From Picochlorum sp. 'celeri' (lineage: Eukaryota; Chlorophyta; Trebouxiophyceae), in assembly GCA_010909725.1 (NCBI GenBank), contig JAACMV010000001.1, positions 227,653-291,652 of the forward strand: a stretch of DNA of 64,000 nt, written 5' to 3'. The translations under genes were made by a program, and so were the position numbers. Shown here piece after piece: positions 51,525 to 61,591 of this stretch. The notes beneath the pieces were generated by a model. It had not been told where the DNA came from, did not search any database, and saw only the letters and a program-made list of their open reading frames with translations. Numbering within the stretch: the stretch's first letter is position 1; every line of letters starts with the position of its first letter.

Positions 51525-52751
51525 ATGGGAAACCACCAAACATCGATGATGGATATAAAATCTGAAGAAAATCGAGAAATCAACGAACCAAGAATGGTAG
51601 AAGAAGACGGAGAGTCAAGGTGGTATCCAGAAGGAGATCGGGTACAGCAGCCGATGACTGAAGAAGGTGTCAGCTTGCTCCATTTTCATCTGGATGGCGT
51701 AGAGAGTACTGGATGCGGCTGTAATGAAGAGGTTGAAGATGATGACTGGTGCGACAATGATGCCTGCGGCAACTTTAGCACTATCAAGGAGAAGATCAAA
51801 GAATGTCTAGAACCTCGATCAATGTATCATGTTCGACTCAAGAGAGATGTTCGACAGCTGACACAAAACATCACAGGAAATTCTGATGGACTTGATGCTG
51901 CGCATATGGGGGCCGCGTTATTGAGCATCGGGTATTCAGTGTGTCTGAGATCAGCAATTGGAGGTGGAGATGGAGCAGCATGCTTTACACATCTGAGTCA
52001 TGAGTTCTTGATTTTGGATTGTGACGAGGAGCAAGAGCATTATATAGTGGAGCCAAATTTCCGAGAACATTTTGCGATTCCTCATCCGACAAAGAGATAC
52101 AGGCGGCTTTTGGATACTGTACCAATAGAGTTGGTGCTGCCTCTGTCCCAAGTGAAGCCTCTTGTGACACTTTTGTACCAGGAAATGTCGAGATCTTTTG
52201 CAATGAAGAACATGCATCTTCCTCCTTGGAGGAAACAATGCAGTCTGTTGAGTAAATGGCTGCCACAAAAAGCACATGATTTTTATATGGTCCTGCCTGG
52301 AGGTATGACAAGCAATGGGGCCAGTCCCATGCCATCAAGCCCTCCAGGGCTGCGTAACGTCTCGAGTAACACAGCATTCATGAGCGCAGGGAGTCATACA
52401 GATGATAATAGAAGTACGAATACATGCATCAAAATAGAGGGAAAGCCACTCGGAGCAGGAGAACAGAAAAAGACATCACTGCTCAGTAAAAACCTGGCTG
52501 CTGCGCAGCAAGACACCCTATCAGGTGAACCCCAGAGGTCTCCTCTGCATGATATTTCATATGCGTCACAGAAAGAGAGTTCTAGTAAGAAACACACGAG
52601 GATGCAGCACGCAAGACCCACTGCATCACGCAGTCCAATCAGAGAGCATTGGCCTACAAAAGACAAGAATGGCTGTGTCCAGGATGGAATGCATCCGATA
52701 CGAATCGTGCATCCACAGGGGATATTTCCTCGATTACCTCCAGCTGCTTGA
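51525..52751 (+). CDS. DUF506 family protein (PDDEXK-like fold)
   Basis: A 408-aa single-exon protein from the ATG at 51525; the frame is open for 24 nt upstream but with no ATG. The central ~150 residues match the plant DUF506 family (PF04720): a GYSVCLRSA strand, then LDCDEEQEHYIVEPNFREHF, PTKRYRRLLDTVP, a helix, and the signature HLPPWRKQ. Arabidopsis members include RXR proteins linked to root-hair growth and phosphate starvation; biochemical function is unknown. The N-terminus is acidic, with Cys pairs (GCGC, WCDNDACG). The C-terminal 130 residues are Ser-rich and disordered. Confidence 0.83.
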   Translation: MGNHQTSMMDIKSEENREINEPRMVEEDGESRWYPEGDRVQQPMTEEGVSLLHFHLDGVESTGCGCNEEVEDDDWCDNDACGNFSTIKEKIKECLEPRSMYHVRLKRDVRQLTQNITGNSDGLDAAHMGAALLSIGYSVCLRSAIGGGDGAACFTHLSHEFLILDCDEEQEHYIVEPNFREHFAIPHPTKRYRRLLDTVPIELVLPLSQVKPLVTLLYQEMSRSFAMKNMHLPPWRKQCSLLSKWLPQKAHDFYMVLPGGMTSNGASPMPSSPPGLRNVSSNTAFMSAGSHTDDNRSTNTCIKIEGKPLGAGEQKKTSLLSKNLAAAQQDTLSGEPQRSPLHDISYASQKESSSKKHTRMQHARPTASRSPIREHWPTKDKNGCVQDGMHPIRIVHPQGIFPRLPPAA

Positions 52752-53141
52752 ACAATGAAGGATCTCCGTTCGATCTGAGAATTCTCCATCCATCCCTGAT
52801 CAGGCATCACTGCTTCGAAGCAGTCAGAATTCTGAGAGCACACTGATGAATCATCAGTGATGATCTATGGGCATCTCACATGCATCGTACCAAATCCATG
52901 GTATGCACCTTTCTTCCATTGTTCTATTGTAAAATAAAATCAAATATGACCGATGAATGCATACAGAGCTGTATGGCATCCACAAAGATGGCATGGCGTT
53001 GACATGCATGGCAGAAATACGACGATCAGCATATTCAGAACGAATACCTCTATTATCCATATCATAGTGAATTATATGAAATTATAGCCTCATTCGTAAT
53101 AGCAATTGAAGGAATACACGCGTATTAGAGACAGTAGACCA
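52752..53141. promoter_or_regulatory. DUF506 3' region and TSR1 promoter with three clustered palindromes
   Basis: A 390-bp gap between two plus-strand genes. Three palindromes lie in a 51-bp cluster: ACTGCTTC and mirror (16 bp, 52809..52824), TCAGAATTCTGA (52824..52835) and CACTGATGA/TCATCAGTG around a single base (52841..52859). No coding content. Confidence 0.45.
52809..52859. repeat. Cluster of three palindromes
   Basis: 16-bp (52809..52824), 12-bp (52824..52835) and 9+9 with one central base (52841..52859), in tandem downstream of the DUF506 stop codon. Confidence 0.7.
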
Positions 53142-55886
53142 ATGGCAGGGCCTGGGTCACAGAAGAACAAGGTGCGCACCGAATACGAGCTATTCAGGGC
53201 TGAGAATGCATTTCATATTAGTAATCTATACTCTATAGGTGCATAAAGCTGGGAGGCGAGCGGGGAGGAGTGCTCGAGAGAAGCATAGAGATAAACGAGG
53301 TGGGTACTTTTCTTTTTTTAAAGTCTCTTGTGGTGGGATGAGTGTATTCAATGGCACAGAGGAATGATGAATCAAAATACTATATCACCATCTTTCGAAT
53401 GATGCTTGATGCTCTGATTCCAACGTATTTATTAAACATGACCTCTGGATTCCACATGTTCAACCATCATCACGTACTTGGTATCACTTCTACTAGTAGT
53501 GCTACATGGAAGGCTGAATCCCTTTGTTCGTTCCTGTATTGCAGATATAGTTGATCGGCGGCAGGGTGTAAAGTCGTTGCGAAAGAATCAATCGAAAGCC
53601 GATCGAGTCAATGCTGCAAAGCAGTTGCGTGAGAAGAAGCGGGCAGAGACTGTTCAGGCCAAACGGATGGCAGCTTTTATGCCACCGAGGATTGTAGCAT
53701 TGTTACCATTGTCAGCAGAGACGAATGTGAGGCATTTTTGGAAGACGTTTATTGATGCATGTGTGAATTATAATGTCCAAGGGGAGGAGGGGGATGGAGC
53801 ATCAATGGAGATGGAGATGGGTGAGGCAATGGCGCCCATCACTGTGTTTGCAGGGCCACAGAAAAAGGTCAAAGTGACCATACTGCCGCCTCCTGCGGAT
53901 ATGAATGATCCATTAGGATTGACTGAGCTTGGAAAGTATGCTGATTTTGTGGTGTGTTTGTTGCCAGGGAATCCCAATGCGGTGCCTATTGATGGGTGTG
54001 GGGCCCAGGCGTTGGATATACTCCGTTCCATGGGTATGCCATCCACTCTTGCGATTACGCAGACACATGATATAGTGGGGGGAAATGTTCTTAAAGAACG
54101 ATCTGCAGCAAAGAAAAGGGCAGCAGAGGCATTAGAGAGATTTATACCGTCGGATCATTATAAACTCATTGCAGCAGACAATGAGGTTGATGTGAAGCAG
54201 ATTGTTCGGCATGTGACAGACTCATCATGCACGACTCCAATCTGGCGGCAACAAAGGCCACATGTGATACCCGATGCGGCCGAGTTTTATACCAGTACGA
54301 ATAATGATATGAATCAGAAGGCGGAAGGGACGCTGGTATTGACCGGGTATATTAGAGAGAAAGCATTGACTGCCAATCAATTGATCCATATTCCTGGGGC
54401 AGGGGATTTTCAGATTGAAAAGATTGAGTCTGTCGCGGAACCACAGTCTTTATTACAGACGCAGAAATCGCATCATCAGAAGAAAAATGTAGAGGCAACC
54501 ATGGCAATGAATGGTGAGACGGTGATTGCTGTGTCTTTGCCAGAAGAGCGAGAGTCATTGGTGCGGGAACATGATGTTGATCCCTTGGATGCTGAGCAGA
54601 CCTGGCCAACTGAGCAGGAATTGGCGGAGGCGGAAGCAGAGGCCAAAGCGAGGAAACGGAGACTTCCAAAAGGAACGTCAGACTATCAAGCTGCATGGAT
54701 CATAGATGATAATTTTTCTGATGCCAGCGAAGATGATGATGACGATGATGACTCCATGACACACATGATGCCTGAAGAACAGGAAGATGATGAGGGATGG
54801 ATGGGCATGGATACTGGGACCGAGTTGGATCCAGAAGAGTTTTCAAAACTTGATTTAGGGGATAGAGAAGCGGCCCGAGCCAGAGAAGAAGATACGGCAC
54901 GACGAGCCAGAGAGGCGGATGATGTCCTCTACCCAGATGAATTTGAACTCACCCACGATGTCCCTGCTCGGCGAAGACTCGCCAAATACAGGGGACTGAA
55001 AAGCTTCCGTACATCTCCATGGGATCCAAAGGAAGATTTACCGCTGGATTACGCACGAGTATTTGCGTTTGAAAACTTCAAGAGGGCTCAGAAACGAGCC
55101 CTTGCCCTATCCAACAAAGTGAACAGGCAGGGAGGAGATGCCGGTGCCGATGTCGGTACATATGCCCGGGTGTACGTATGTAACGTACCTCAAGATGCAG
55201 CCATGACCATTGTAGAAAGAGTGAATGCATCACAGCAAGGCCTCGCACCTTTGCTCTCTACCTGGGGCTTGCTCCAACACGAGGTCAAGCTGTCTGTGCT
55301 AAACTTTTCAGTCAAGAAACATGCTGGGGTCGACGCCACCATAGCCAACAAAGAAGAGCTGATATTCGTCACAGGAATCCGCACATATACCGCAAGACCG
55401 ATCCTTTCCACGGACGAACATGGAGCAGACAAGCATAAAATGGAGAGATTCCTCCACGAGGGGCGTGTCGCCATGGCCACCATCTATGGCCCCATCACAT
55501 ACCCCCCATGTCCACTGCTAGCATTCAAAAGGAACCCGTTCAACTCATCTCTCCAACTAGTTGCAACAGGATCCCTGAAATCCTGCAACCCAGACAGAGT
55601 GGTCGTCAAGAAGATTGTGCTGACTGGATTCCCCATCAAATGCCACCGATCCAAAGCCATTGTCAGATCCATGTTCTACACACCAGAAGATATCCGGTGG
55701 TTCTCTCCAGTCGAATTATGGACCAAGCATGGCCGCAGAGGACGGATTCGAGAACCTTTGGGCACACATGGCTTGTTCAAGAGTATCTTTGATGGCCCAC
55801 TTAGTCAACAGGACACTGTGTGCATGTCCCTCTACAAGAGGGTGTATCCAAAATGGCCTGAATCCACAACATTTGCTTCCATCTGA
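53142..55886 (+). CDS. TSR1: TSR1, pre-40S ribosome biogenesis factor
   Basis: Three exons: 53142..53171, 53239..53299 and 53545..55886; introns of 67 nt (GTGCGC...ATAG) and 245 nt (GTGGGT...GCAG). The protein is 810 aa, as expected. The small first exons rebuild the family N-terminus: a basic leader with HKAGRRAGRSAREKHRDK, which plain ORFs miss. A BMS1/TSR1 translational-GTPase-like fold follows (IVALLPLSAETN), lacking the P-loop, then the AARP2CN and DUF663 regions in the C-terminal half. An acidic segment (DDDDDD, about residue 425) separates them. TSR1 holds pre-40S particles in the cytoplasm late in maturation. Confidence 0.92.
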
Positions 55887-55952
55887 TGCCTTCACTTGTA
55901 GTAATATTAATTTTTAATTGATTCTAGGACACCATAGAGTACCATTGTAATC

Positions 55953-56919
55953 ATGGTTGCGTTACAGACGACGGCAAGCCGACTCTCACGTAGAATTGCA
56001 TCTTTGGCCCACGCACAGCACAGACGATGCAAAGGGCTTGGATATCGACCATCGGTGGACTATAAAATACATAGACCTCGAATCGGACCGAAGATGGCCT
56101 TGGTATGCTCTGCATCATCAGAAGACAAGGAAGGAAAGGACTCTTCCTCTGGAGGAGTAGTAGCCAAGGAAGGGGATGTGGTGACTGTCCATTGGGCCTG
56201 TATGAATGAACAAGGAGAGGTGTTAGAGTCCAGCAGGACTTCTGATGAGCCAACGACGTTTCAGGTTGGAGCTGGTGACATTGTGGGTAACCAATTGTTT
56301 GAAGCATTTGATGAGGCAGTCCGTGGGCTCTCTGTGGGGGAAACTATAGGGATCAAGGTACGTGTTGCACCATATCATGAACGGTTGTTGTATGAAGAAG
56401 CAAGGTTGATGGGCATGGTGCTGTTTTGGATGATGCAGGCAGATGGAGGGGAGTGGAAGGAGGATCTGTTGTTCAAAGTACCAATGGATCACCCAGAGAT
56501 TCAACGTATGGCAAATAGATATAAGAGGTACGATGTCTTTGGTGCGCAATGGTTGTGAAAAGGAATCTAGAGATTCTATTGGTATCAGAATGGGTTCCTC
56601 GGGGTGGGTGGCCAATGAGAGTTGACCGTGTGAGTGAATGACATTCGTGTCGTACCATCTCAATGCTCTTTTTGGATGTATTACACGAGTATAGTCTCAG
56701 CGTTCCTCCACATACGTTGACCCGCTGTTTTCTATATGTATATGTAGTCAAGGAGGTGTTCATGAAGGATTAATAGCGGAACTTTCCAATGGTGGTCTAG
56801 CCCTCGTCGTCGAGTGTACGGACGAGGTCGTCACATTGGACGCCAACTCCATGATGGCTGGGAAATCGCTTTTGTTCGAAATAGAGCTGCTCAATGTAGA
56901 GAGAGAAACAGTAATGTAG
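55953..56919 (+). CDS. FKBP-type peptidyl-prolyl isomerase, plastid-like, SlyD class
   Basis: Two exons: 55953..56527 and 56748..56919; a 220-nt intron (GTACGA...GTAG). The protein is 248 aa. The unspliced frame stops after RYDVFGAQWL; splicing instead adds QGGVHEGLIAELSNGGLAL and VTLDANSMMAGKSL, the SlyD-type C-terminal signature, which is strong evidence for exon 2. An N-terminal transit-like stretch of ~65 residues precedes the FKBP domain (EGDVVTVHWAC...QVGAGDIV). SlyD-type proteins combine isomerase and chaperone activity. No His-rich metal tail is present. Confidence 0.86.
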
Positions 56920-57697
56920 ATATATTCGAGGGTCATAGAATATTCGAAGAATCGCATTGTAGAGATTCCACATTGGTGTTGGGATACGAGGAATCTTTCG
57001 TATACGGCTGTTAACATGACATGCCTTGCACTCTGACGCCCTTTCCCCCATCATTGGCGCATGTATATGCTTCTGAAACGGATTATGCGTGTAGTAGATC
57101 GATTATAACCCATACATGAAGAACCAGAAGAAAAAACCGTGGAGGGAAGATAGTAGTGGAGGTTGTTGTGCCACGTGGCAAAGATTCGATTGTGGAATCT
57201 TTGCGACATAACGCCATCTGACGTCATGGAGGAATCATTTCAGTGGAATCATTCCGTGGTAATTGGACAAGTCAGCAATAAATATTCCCATAGCATCTCA
57301 TATTATCCAAAATATTGTAAAAGAAGTTGTATGAAACCGCATTGTTCTATACGTGTATATTTCTGATCCAAAAAGTCTCTACAGGAACTGTCTGTGTCGT
57401 TGTGTTGGTTGGCTGGTGGACAGCTCACAAGACCTGCCATACTTCTACACAAGTTGGTCTCTAGGTTGGTTGACTGAGTAGGAACTGACCTCAACGGTGA
57501 TCTCTGTCGCAGACCTTGGGCATCTGCGTGTTTGGAGAAGCAATCTGGGGGACTCGAGTGGTTGTATACAAAACCCTAGCCTTGTCCAGGGTTCTTTCGA
57601 TTCGGAGGGATTCGTGTGTACAGCGTGTGCAACACGTCTTCCTAGAACCTTGTGTGAAGAATAGCATCATCAAGAAGGGTGACGTGAGGGTGGCACT
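56920..57697. promoter_or_regulatory. Upstream region of the SPX gene
   Basis: A 778-bp gap. It has a palindrome TGCCACGTGGCA (57169..57180, G-box core CACGTG) overlapping a 10-bp stem GCAAAGATTC/GAATCTTTGC (57178..57187 and 57195..57204), a repeated GGAATCATT (57231 and 57245), and a telo-box-like AAACCCTAG (57571..57579). GTATATGC at 57063..57070 fits the PHR1/PSR1 site GNATATNC, in line with phosphate control of SPX genes, but a chance hit is likely. No recognisable ORF. Confidence 0.4.
57169..57204. repeat. Palindrome with G-box core overlapping a 10-bp hairpin
   Basis: TGCCACGTGGCA (57169..57180), then GCAAAGATTC (57178..57187) facing GAATCTTTGC (57195..57204). Confidence 0.65.
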
Positions 57698-58633
57698 ATG
57701 AAGTTTGGTAAGATTTTAAAGGACTTTTCAGAGACCAGTGCTGTTGTGGTGGAGAAGGAGAATGACGCCAGCACAAGTGGGTACAAACGACAGAGAAGTG
57801 ACGACAATGAGGGTGGTATGGAGCAGTCGGGGTCCAGAGACTTTGTCCGTTACAAGGAAATGAAGAAACTTTTGAAACGAGCTGCAGCTTGTAAAGAGTC
57901 GGATACAGAGGCAATGAGAACGCATGAGAAGGAGTTTATTCGAATATTATATGATGACGTGGAGAGGATCAATGCATATTTTATCGAGGAAGAAGAGAAT
58001 GCTGTGATCAAGTTGCAAATGTTGCAGGAAATGTATGTAGGAGCTGCTGTGATTCCTGATGAGTCAGCAACAACACGTGGGCATGGTACTGCAAATAACA
58101 CTCCGTTGGTGGACGAAGCGGAGTGTATTCGACGGTATAATGATACTATGCATATGATTCGGTCGAGACTTATTGATCTGCATGGGGAGCTTGTTCTCTT
58201 ATTGCATTGGTCTATTGTGAATTATGCGGGAATCTTGAAGATTTTGAAAAAACATGATAAATTACTGGGCGGGCATGCTCAGAAGAACTTGGTCGGGAGT
58301 ATTTTACAGCAACCTTTCACATCGACGGAGAGTATTACGAATCTCGTGAATACTGCAGAGAGATATGTCAGAATGTTGGCGTGCCACGGCAATGCCCAGC
58401 AGGAGAGCAACTATGCTGAAGATAGTTTGGTGCGTGAGGATAGTTTGAACACGCTCATTGAAGAAGCGAATCAATACATCACCGATAAGTCTCGGGAGGG
58501 TAACATTGTTATGCTGGAGAGGACAGCAGCTGCATTGGGTATGCTACGACAGTTGCAATCCACAGCTGCTTCACCATCAACATTGGTATCTGTCGATGGT
58601 GATGTCAAGAGCCTTTGGAACATGGAGAACTGA
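57698..58633 (+). CDS. SPX-domain protein, inositol pyrophosphate/phosphate sensor
   Basis: A 311-aa single-exon protein that begins MKFGKILKDF, the universal SPX start. SPX helices span residues 1-195 with DFVRYKEMKKLLK at 49-60. The inositol-pyrophosphate-binding helix KILKKHDK is at 181-188, preceded by NYAGILKI. The rest is a helical C-terminal region of unknown type; no EXS, RING or MFS domain is fused, so it belongs to the stand-alone SPX class that in plants binds and inhibits PHR transcription factors when phosphate is ample. A 40-residue polar insertion after residue 16 is unusual. Confidence 0.93.
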   Translation: MKFGKILKDFSETSAVVVEKENDASTSGYKRQRSDDNEGGMEQSGSRDFVRYKEMKKLLKRAAACKESDTEAMRTHEKEFIRILYDDVERINAYFIEEEENAVIKLQMLQEMYVGAAVIPDESATTRGHGTANNTPLVDEAECIRRYNDTMHMIRSRLIDLHGELVLLLHWSIVNYAGILKILKKHDKLLGGHAQKNLVGSILQQPFTSTESITNLVNTAERYVRMLACHGNAQQESNYAEDSLVREDSLNTLIEEANQYITDKSREGNIVMLERTAAALGMLRQLQSTAASPSTLVSVDGDVKSLWNMEN

Positions 58634-58867
58634 ATTGCTTTCATTCATGATTCTCTTTCATTACATGTTCACATCTACTGTTATCATATTGTCGATTTGA
58701 GTAGACTGTTTTCTTTTCTTAGCGATTTTTCATTTCCAGTGTCATCGGTCACTGTGTGAACAAATTGACATAGTGCTGATGAACACATTTTGTGTCGAAA
58801 TTTTGTTTTTGCTTTCAATCATAGTGTAATACTAGTAGCGCAAACTTCCAACCATTTAAAGTATATA
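58634..58867. other. Convergent 3' region between SPX and FCP1-like genes
   Basis: A 234-bp AT-rich convergent gap, probably two 3' UTRs. No recognisable coding content. Confidence 0.4.
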
Positions 58868-60394
58868 TCATGCAGACCGCCCAGCTGCTGCTTTTGCCGC
58901 TTCTACTGCCTTGGCTTCGTTTTCAAACAATGGAGCAGTCTTTCCAGTACTTGTGCTATATCGGAATTTCCTTTCATCGCACTTGGTCCATGAGAATCCT
59001 GCAATTTGTATATACAGCAAAAGTACTTGAGCAACAATGGTATACATTGGCAAAATACATGTATTAATGCACATACCGCATGCATGCAGCCACTCTGTCG
59101 ACACAATGAACTTCCCCTTCTGCTTTCCCCAATCTGTTTTACTCGTACTCCCACCAGCAACAATGTGAGTTACCTCATCACATATATCGTTGACACAGAC
59201 TGCTCCCATCTGCTTTGCAAGTACCCATGCAGGATGCATTTCATGATTCACATCTTTCGGAATGACTCTGGAGAAGAGAATACAGCATCCCTGTAGAATC
59301 CTAGATCTAAGCGTCGCTAAACATTCACGTATATCATTATGAGAGCCTTCTTTGAAAAACATGGCATGAGAACGCTTCAAAACCTGAAATGCGCAAGCAA
59401 GTGCACCTGTCTTGGCATCCTCATCTCCTCCCACCTCCATATACGATGATCCACTGGCACCAAATTTCACAGCACACGCAGGAAAGAATAAATACCGCTT
59501 CATCTGGATAACATTCGCTTTATGTTTCGGCCAAACACCTAATGTATCATCTAAAATAACCATCATATCATCTGATCCCAGCAGGACATCCAAGTCCTTC
59601 ATCATATCACTATTTGCATCACTGGAGGATGCAACTCTACCGCGAAACAGAGATCCAGACGGGTCCAAAATCTTCTCCATTTCTTTCGCATACATTTTAT
59701 CTCCCATGGTAAACACGTGTAAATCAAAAAGTGCCTTTGCCTTTTCCAAAAACTCTCGTATCCCTGGTCTAAACTTGGTCCACATATTCATATGCCCCAA
59801 ATGAAACAGCATGGGGGCATCTGCCGATTGCTTCTCAAGCATACCATGCAGTACTTGTGCATCTTGTTCCGAGACATCGGTCATCCGCGTGGAATGTAGT
59901 AATGTATGATCCAAGTCCAAGACAAGCAGCAATTTCTTCGCACGAATTGCCTTTCGTTTTGTCTCTCCTCTCAAACGCTCTGCTTCCTCTTTCGACACCT
60001 CTAATCCGTGGTGAATATAATCCAGGGTCAGATGCTCGTCGTCACCGGCTCCATTGCTACCATATCTCCCATGGCCTCTGTCCATACCCTGCTGGATACT
60101 TTGATGTGACCCAATGGGCAGATTGCCATCCTTTTCCCTTTCCTGCTCCTTGATCATACCACATCGTATACATATACCACCCATATAACCAGGATGTGGG
60201 GGACAATACTGTTCCAACCTCGCCTTCTTCGCAGCAGCAGGTTGCTCAGTTTGACTCCTTCCCCCACTGCGGGGAGCAGCATCTTCCAAGGGCTCTGTGC
60301 CGGCCTTGGCGCCACCTGGACTCTCCAGTAATTCTTCTAGTAGCAAATCTTCCAGCTCATTCCCTCCCTGGGAGGACGACGGCGTCGCTGGCAT
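58868..60394 (-). CDS. FCP1/CPL-type RNA polymerase II CTD phosphatase
   Basis: Two exons: 60394..59077 and 58998..58868; an in-frame, stop-free 78-nt intron (58999..59076, GTATGT...GCAG). The protein is 482 aa; the unspliced frame adds 26 hydrophobic residues after HACG that break the BRCT domain. The FCP1 catalytic motif DLDHTLLHS is at 160-168. A zinc-like C...C pair (CPPHPGYMGGICIRCG) precedes it. The BRCT domain spans about residues 360-460, with a WVLAKQMGA core. It removes phosphate from Ser in the Pol II CTD. The domain layout fits plant CPL3/CPL4. Confidence 0.9.
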   Translation of the reverse strand: MPATPSSSQGGNELEDLLLEELLESPGGAKAGTEPLEDAAPRSGGRSQTEQPAAAKKARLEQYCPPHPGYMGGICIRCGMIKEQEREKDGNLPIGSHQSIQQGMDRGHGRYGSNGAGDDEHLTLDYIHHGLEVSKEEAERLRGETKRKAIRAKKLLLVLDLDHTLLHSTRMTDVSEQDAQVLHGMLEKQSADAPMLFHLGHMNMWTKFRPGIREFLEKAKALFDLHVFTMGDKMYAKEMEKILDPSGSLFRGRVASSSDANSDMMKDLDVLLGSDDMMVILDDTLGVWPKHKANVIQMKRYLFFPACAVKFGASGSSYMEVGGDEDAKTGALACAFQVLKRSHAMFFKEGSHNDIRECLATLRSRILQGCCILFSRVIPKDVNHEMHPAWVLAKQMGAVCVNDICDEVTHIVAGGSTSKTDWGKQKGKFIVSTEWLHACGMCINTCILPMYTIVAQVLLLYIQIAGFSWTKCDERKFRYSTSTGKTAPLFENEAKAVEAAKAAAGRSA

Positions 60395-60648
60395 GGCCAA
60401 GTGCTCAGTTTAGTGGTTGGAGCAGTCTGGCATGTTCAATCCTTCACACCAAGAGGCAACAGCCATGGAAGAAAAAAAGAGATGTACATAATTTAACAGG
60501 TATGAGATGGGAAGACTGATATCAATGATGAGCAAGCTTTTTTCATTTCCAATTCCGAGCAGTCGCATTTAAAATTTTAAATGCCCATCGGATGGCGAAG
60601 AAAAGTCTACGATGGACTCATCGTTTGTCCATACATAAATAGTGACCA
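60395..60648. promoter_or_regulatory. Divergent FCP1-like/LPA3 promoter
   Basis: A 254-bp divergent gap with a GGATGG-type motif near 60590; nothing else stands out. Confidence 0.3.
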
Positions 60649-61557
60649 ATGATATCGTCTTTTTTGGCTCAGGGCAAGCCCATCTGCTTCGGTCGCGATG
60701 GTTGTCGTCGACAGAGACGCTGTGCTTTTGTAAACAGCAGTGGATATGAGCTTTCTTCTTTTCCCCTGGACTATCCAGAAGCCATTAAGCAGGCTCGAGA
60801 ATCGACAGAATCCGCATTGGATGATGGGTTTGAACTTCTGGAGGTTGAATTTCCGACGAGTTGTTTAGATGCAGTTGCTGGTGACGCTGAGGGGGCCAAC
60901 GAAATGACCTATTCAAGCGAATATCTGCGATCCTTCTCGCGGTTGTTTTTGGATAGAGCAGATAGGACGAGGATATTCTTTCCTGATAAGAAGGAGATGG
61001 AATTGCAGAGGAAGGTTGGTCCTTGGAGTCAGACAAACTTCCAGTTGGATTATTTCACAAAGCCATCTGGATTTTTGGACATTGGGGTTGATATATCGGG
61101 GTATGATCCATCAGAGCATGTCGATGATCAGGATGAATTGTTTATTGCGGCGTATCCGAGTTTTGATCCGAGAGAATTGGTGGCAGCTGACAAGGTTTTT
61201 CAGTGTGCACGGAAAAAGTTCCAGCAAGATGGGAGAAGGAGGCCACTGATTTTCTTCAATGCGGAATTAGATAGGTTGAGAAGTAACTATTATCCTGGTT
61301 TGTTCTATCCAGAGATGTCGAGGCTGAGTAAGGAGATGATGCCATTGGTAGAAAGTGCCTATTATATTCATAATTTCAAAGGCGCAGGGGGAGGTGTGTT
61401 GTTTCGGGCATATCCTGGTCCTTGGCAGGTTCTCTTGCGAATTAATAAAGAGGAGGTACTTGTGGTGCACACTCAAGACGAACGACCGAGTTTGAAAGAA
61501 GTTGCTCTGAATGTGTTGCCCAAGGCTGCCTTGGAATACAGGAGGCGGTTAGGATAG
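60649..61557 (+). CDS. LPA3: LPA3-like protein (DUF1995), photosystem II biogenesis
   Basis: A 302-aa single-exon protein. Arabidopsis LPA3 (LOW PSII ACCUMULATION 3) helps insert CP43 into photosystem II. The DUF1995 domain covers residues 40-290: EAIKQARESTESAL, LEVEFPTSCLDAVAGDAEGANEMT, TRIFFPD, IFFNAELDRLRSNYYPGLFYPE, YYIHNFKGAGGGVLFRAYPGPWQVL and SLKEVALNVLPKAAL. A Cys/Arg-rich 35-residue N-terminus fits plastid targeting. DUF1995 has several plant and algal paralogs, so LPA3 orthology is likely but not certain. Confidence 0.88.
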   Translation: MISSFLAQGKPICFGRDGCRRQRRCAFVNSSGYELSSFPLDYPEAIKQARESTESALDDGFELLEVEFPTSCLDAVAGDAEGANEMTYSSEYLRSFSRLFLDRADRTRIFFPDKKEMELQRKVGPWSQTNFQLDYFTKPSGFLDIGVDISGYDPSEHVDDQDELFIAAYPSFDPRELVAADKVFQCARKKFQQDGRRRPLIFFNAELDRLRSNYYPGLFYPEMSRLSKEMMPLVESAYYIHNFKGAGGGVLFRAYPGPWQVLLRINKEEVLVVHTQDERPSLKEVALNVLPKAALEYRRRLG

Positions 61558-61591
61558 ATTGGGTGTGTCTTTGTTTTGTAGAAATAATAAT

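Noticed and set aside
56528..56558. Early FKBP stop after RYDVFGAQWL
   Set aside because: These codons lie past a GTACGA donor; splicing gives a family-like C-terminus.
57231..57256. Heat-shock element in GGAATCATTTC...GGAATCATTCC
   Set aside because: The GAA and TTC units are spaced by 3 nt where heat-shock elements need 2.
60394..60400. FCP1-like start two codons upstream at a non-ATG codon
   Set aside because: The codon at 60400 is TTG; the first ATG is at 60394. The same correction was applied to FMO, WDR48, MFS, DUF506 and the kinase.
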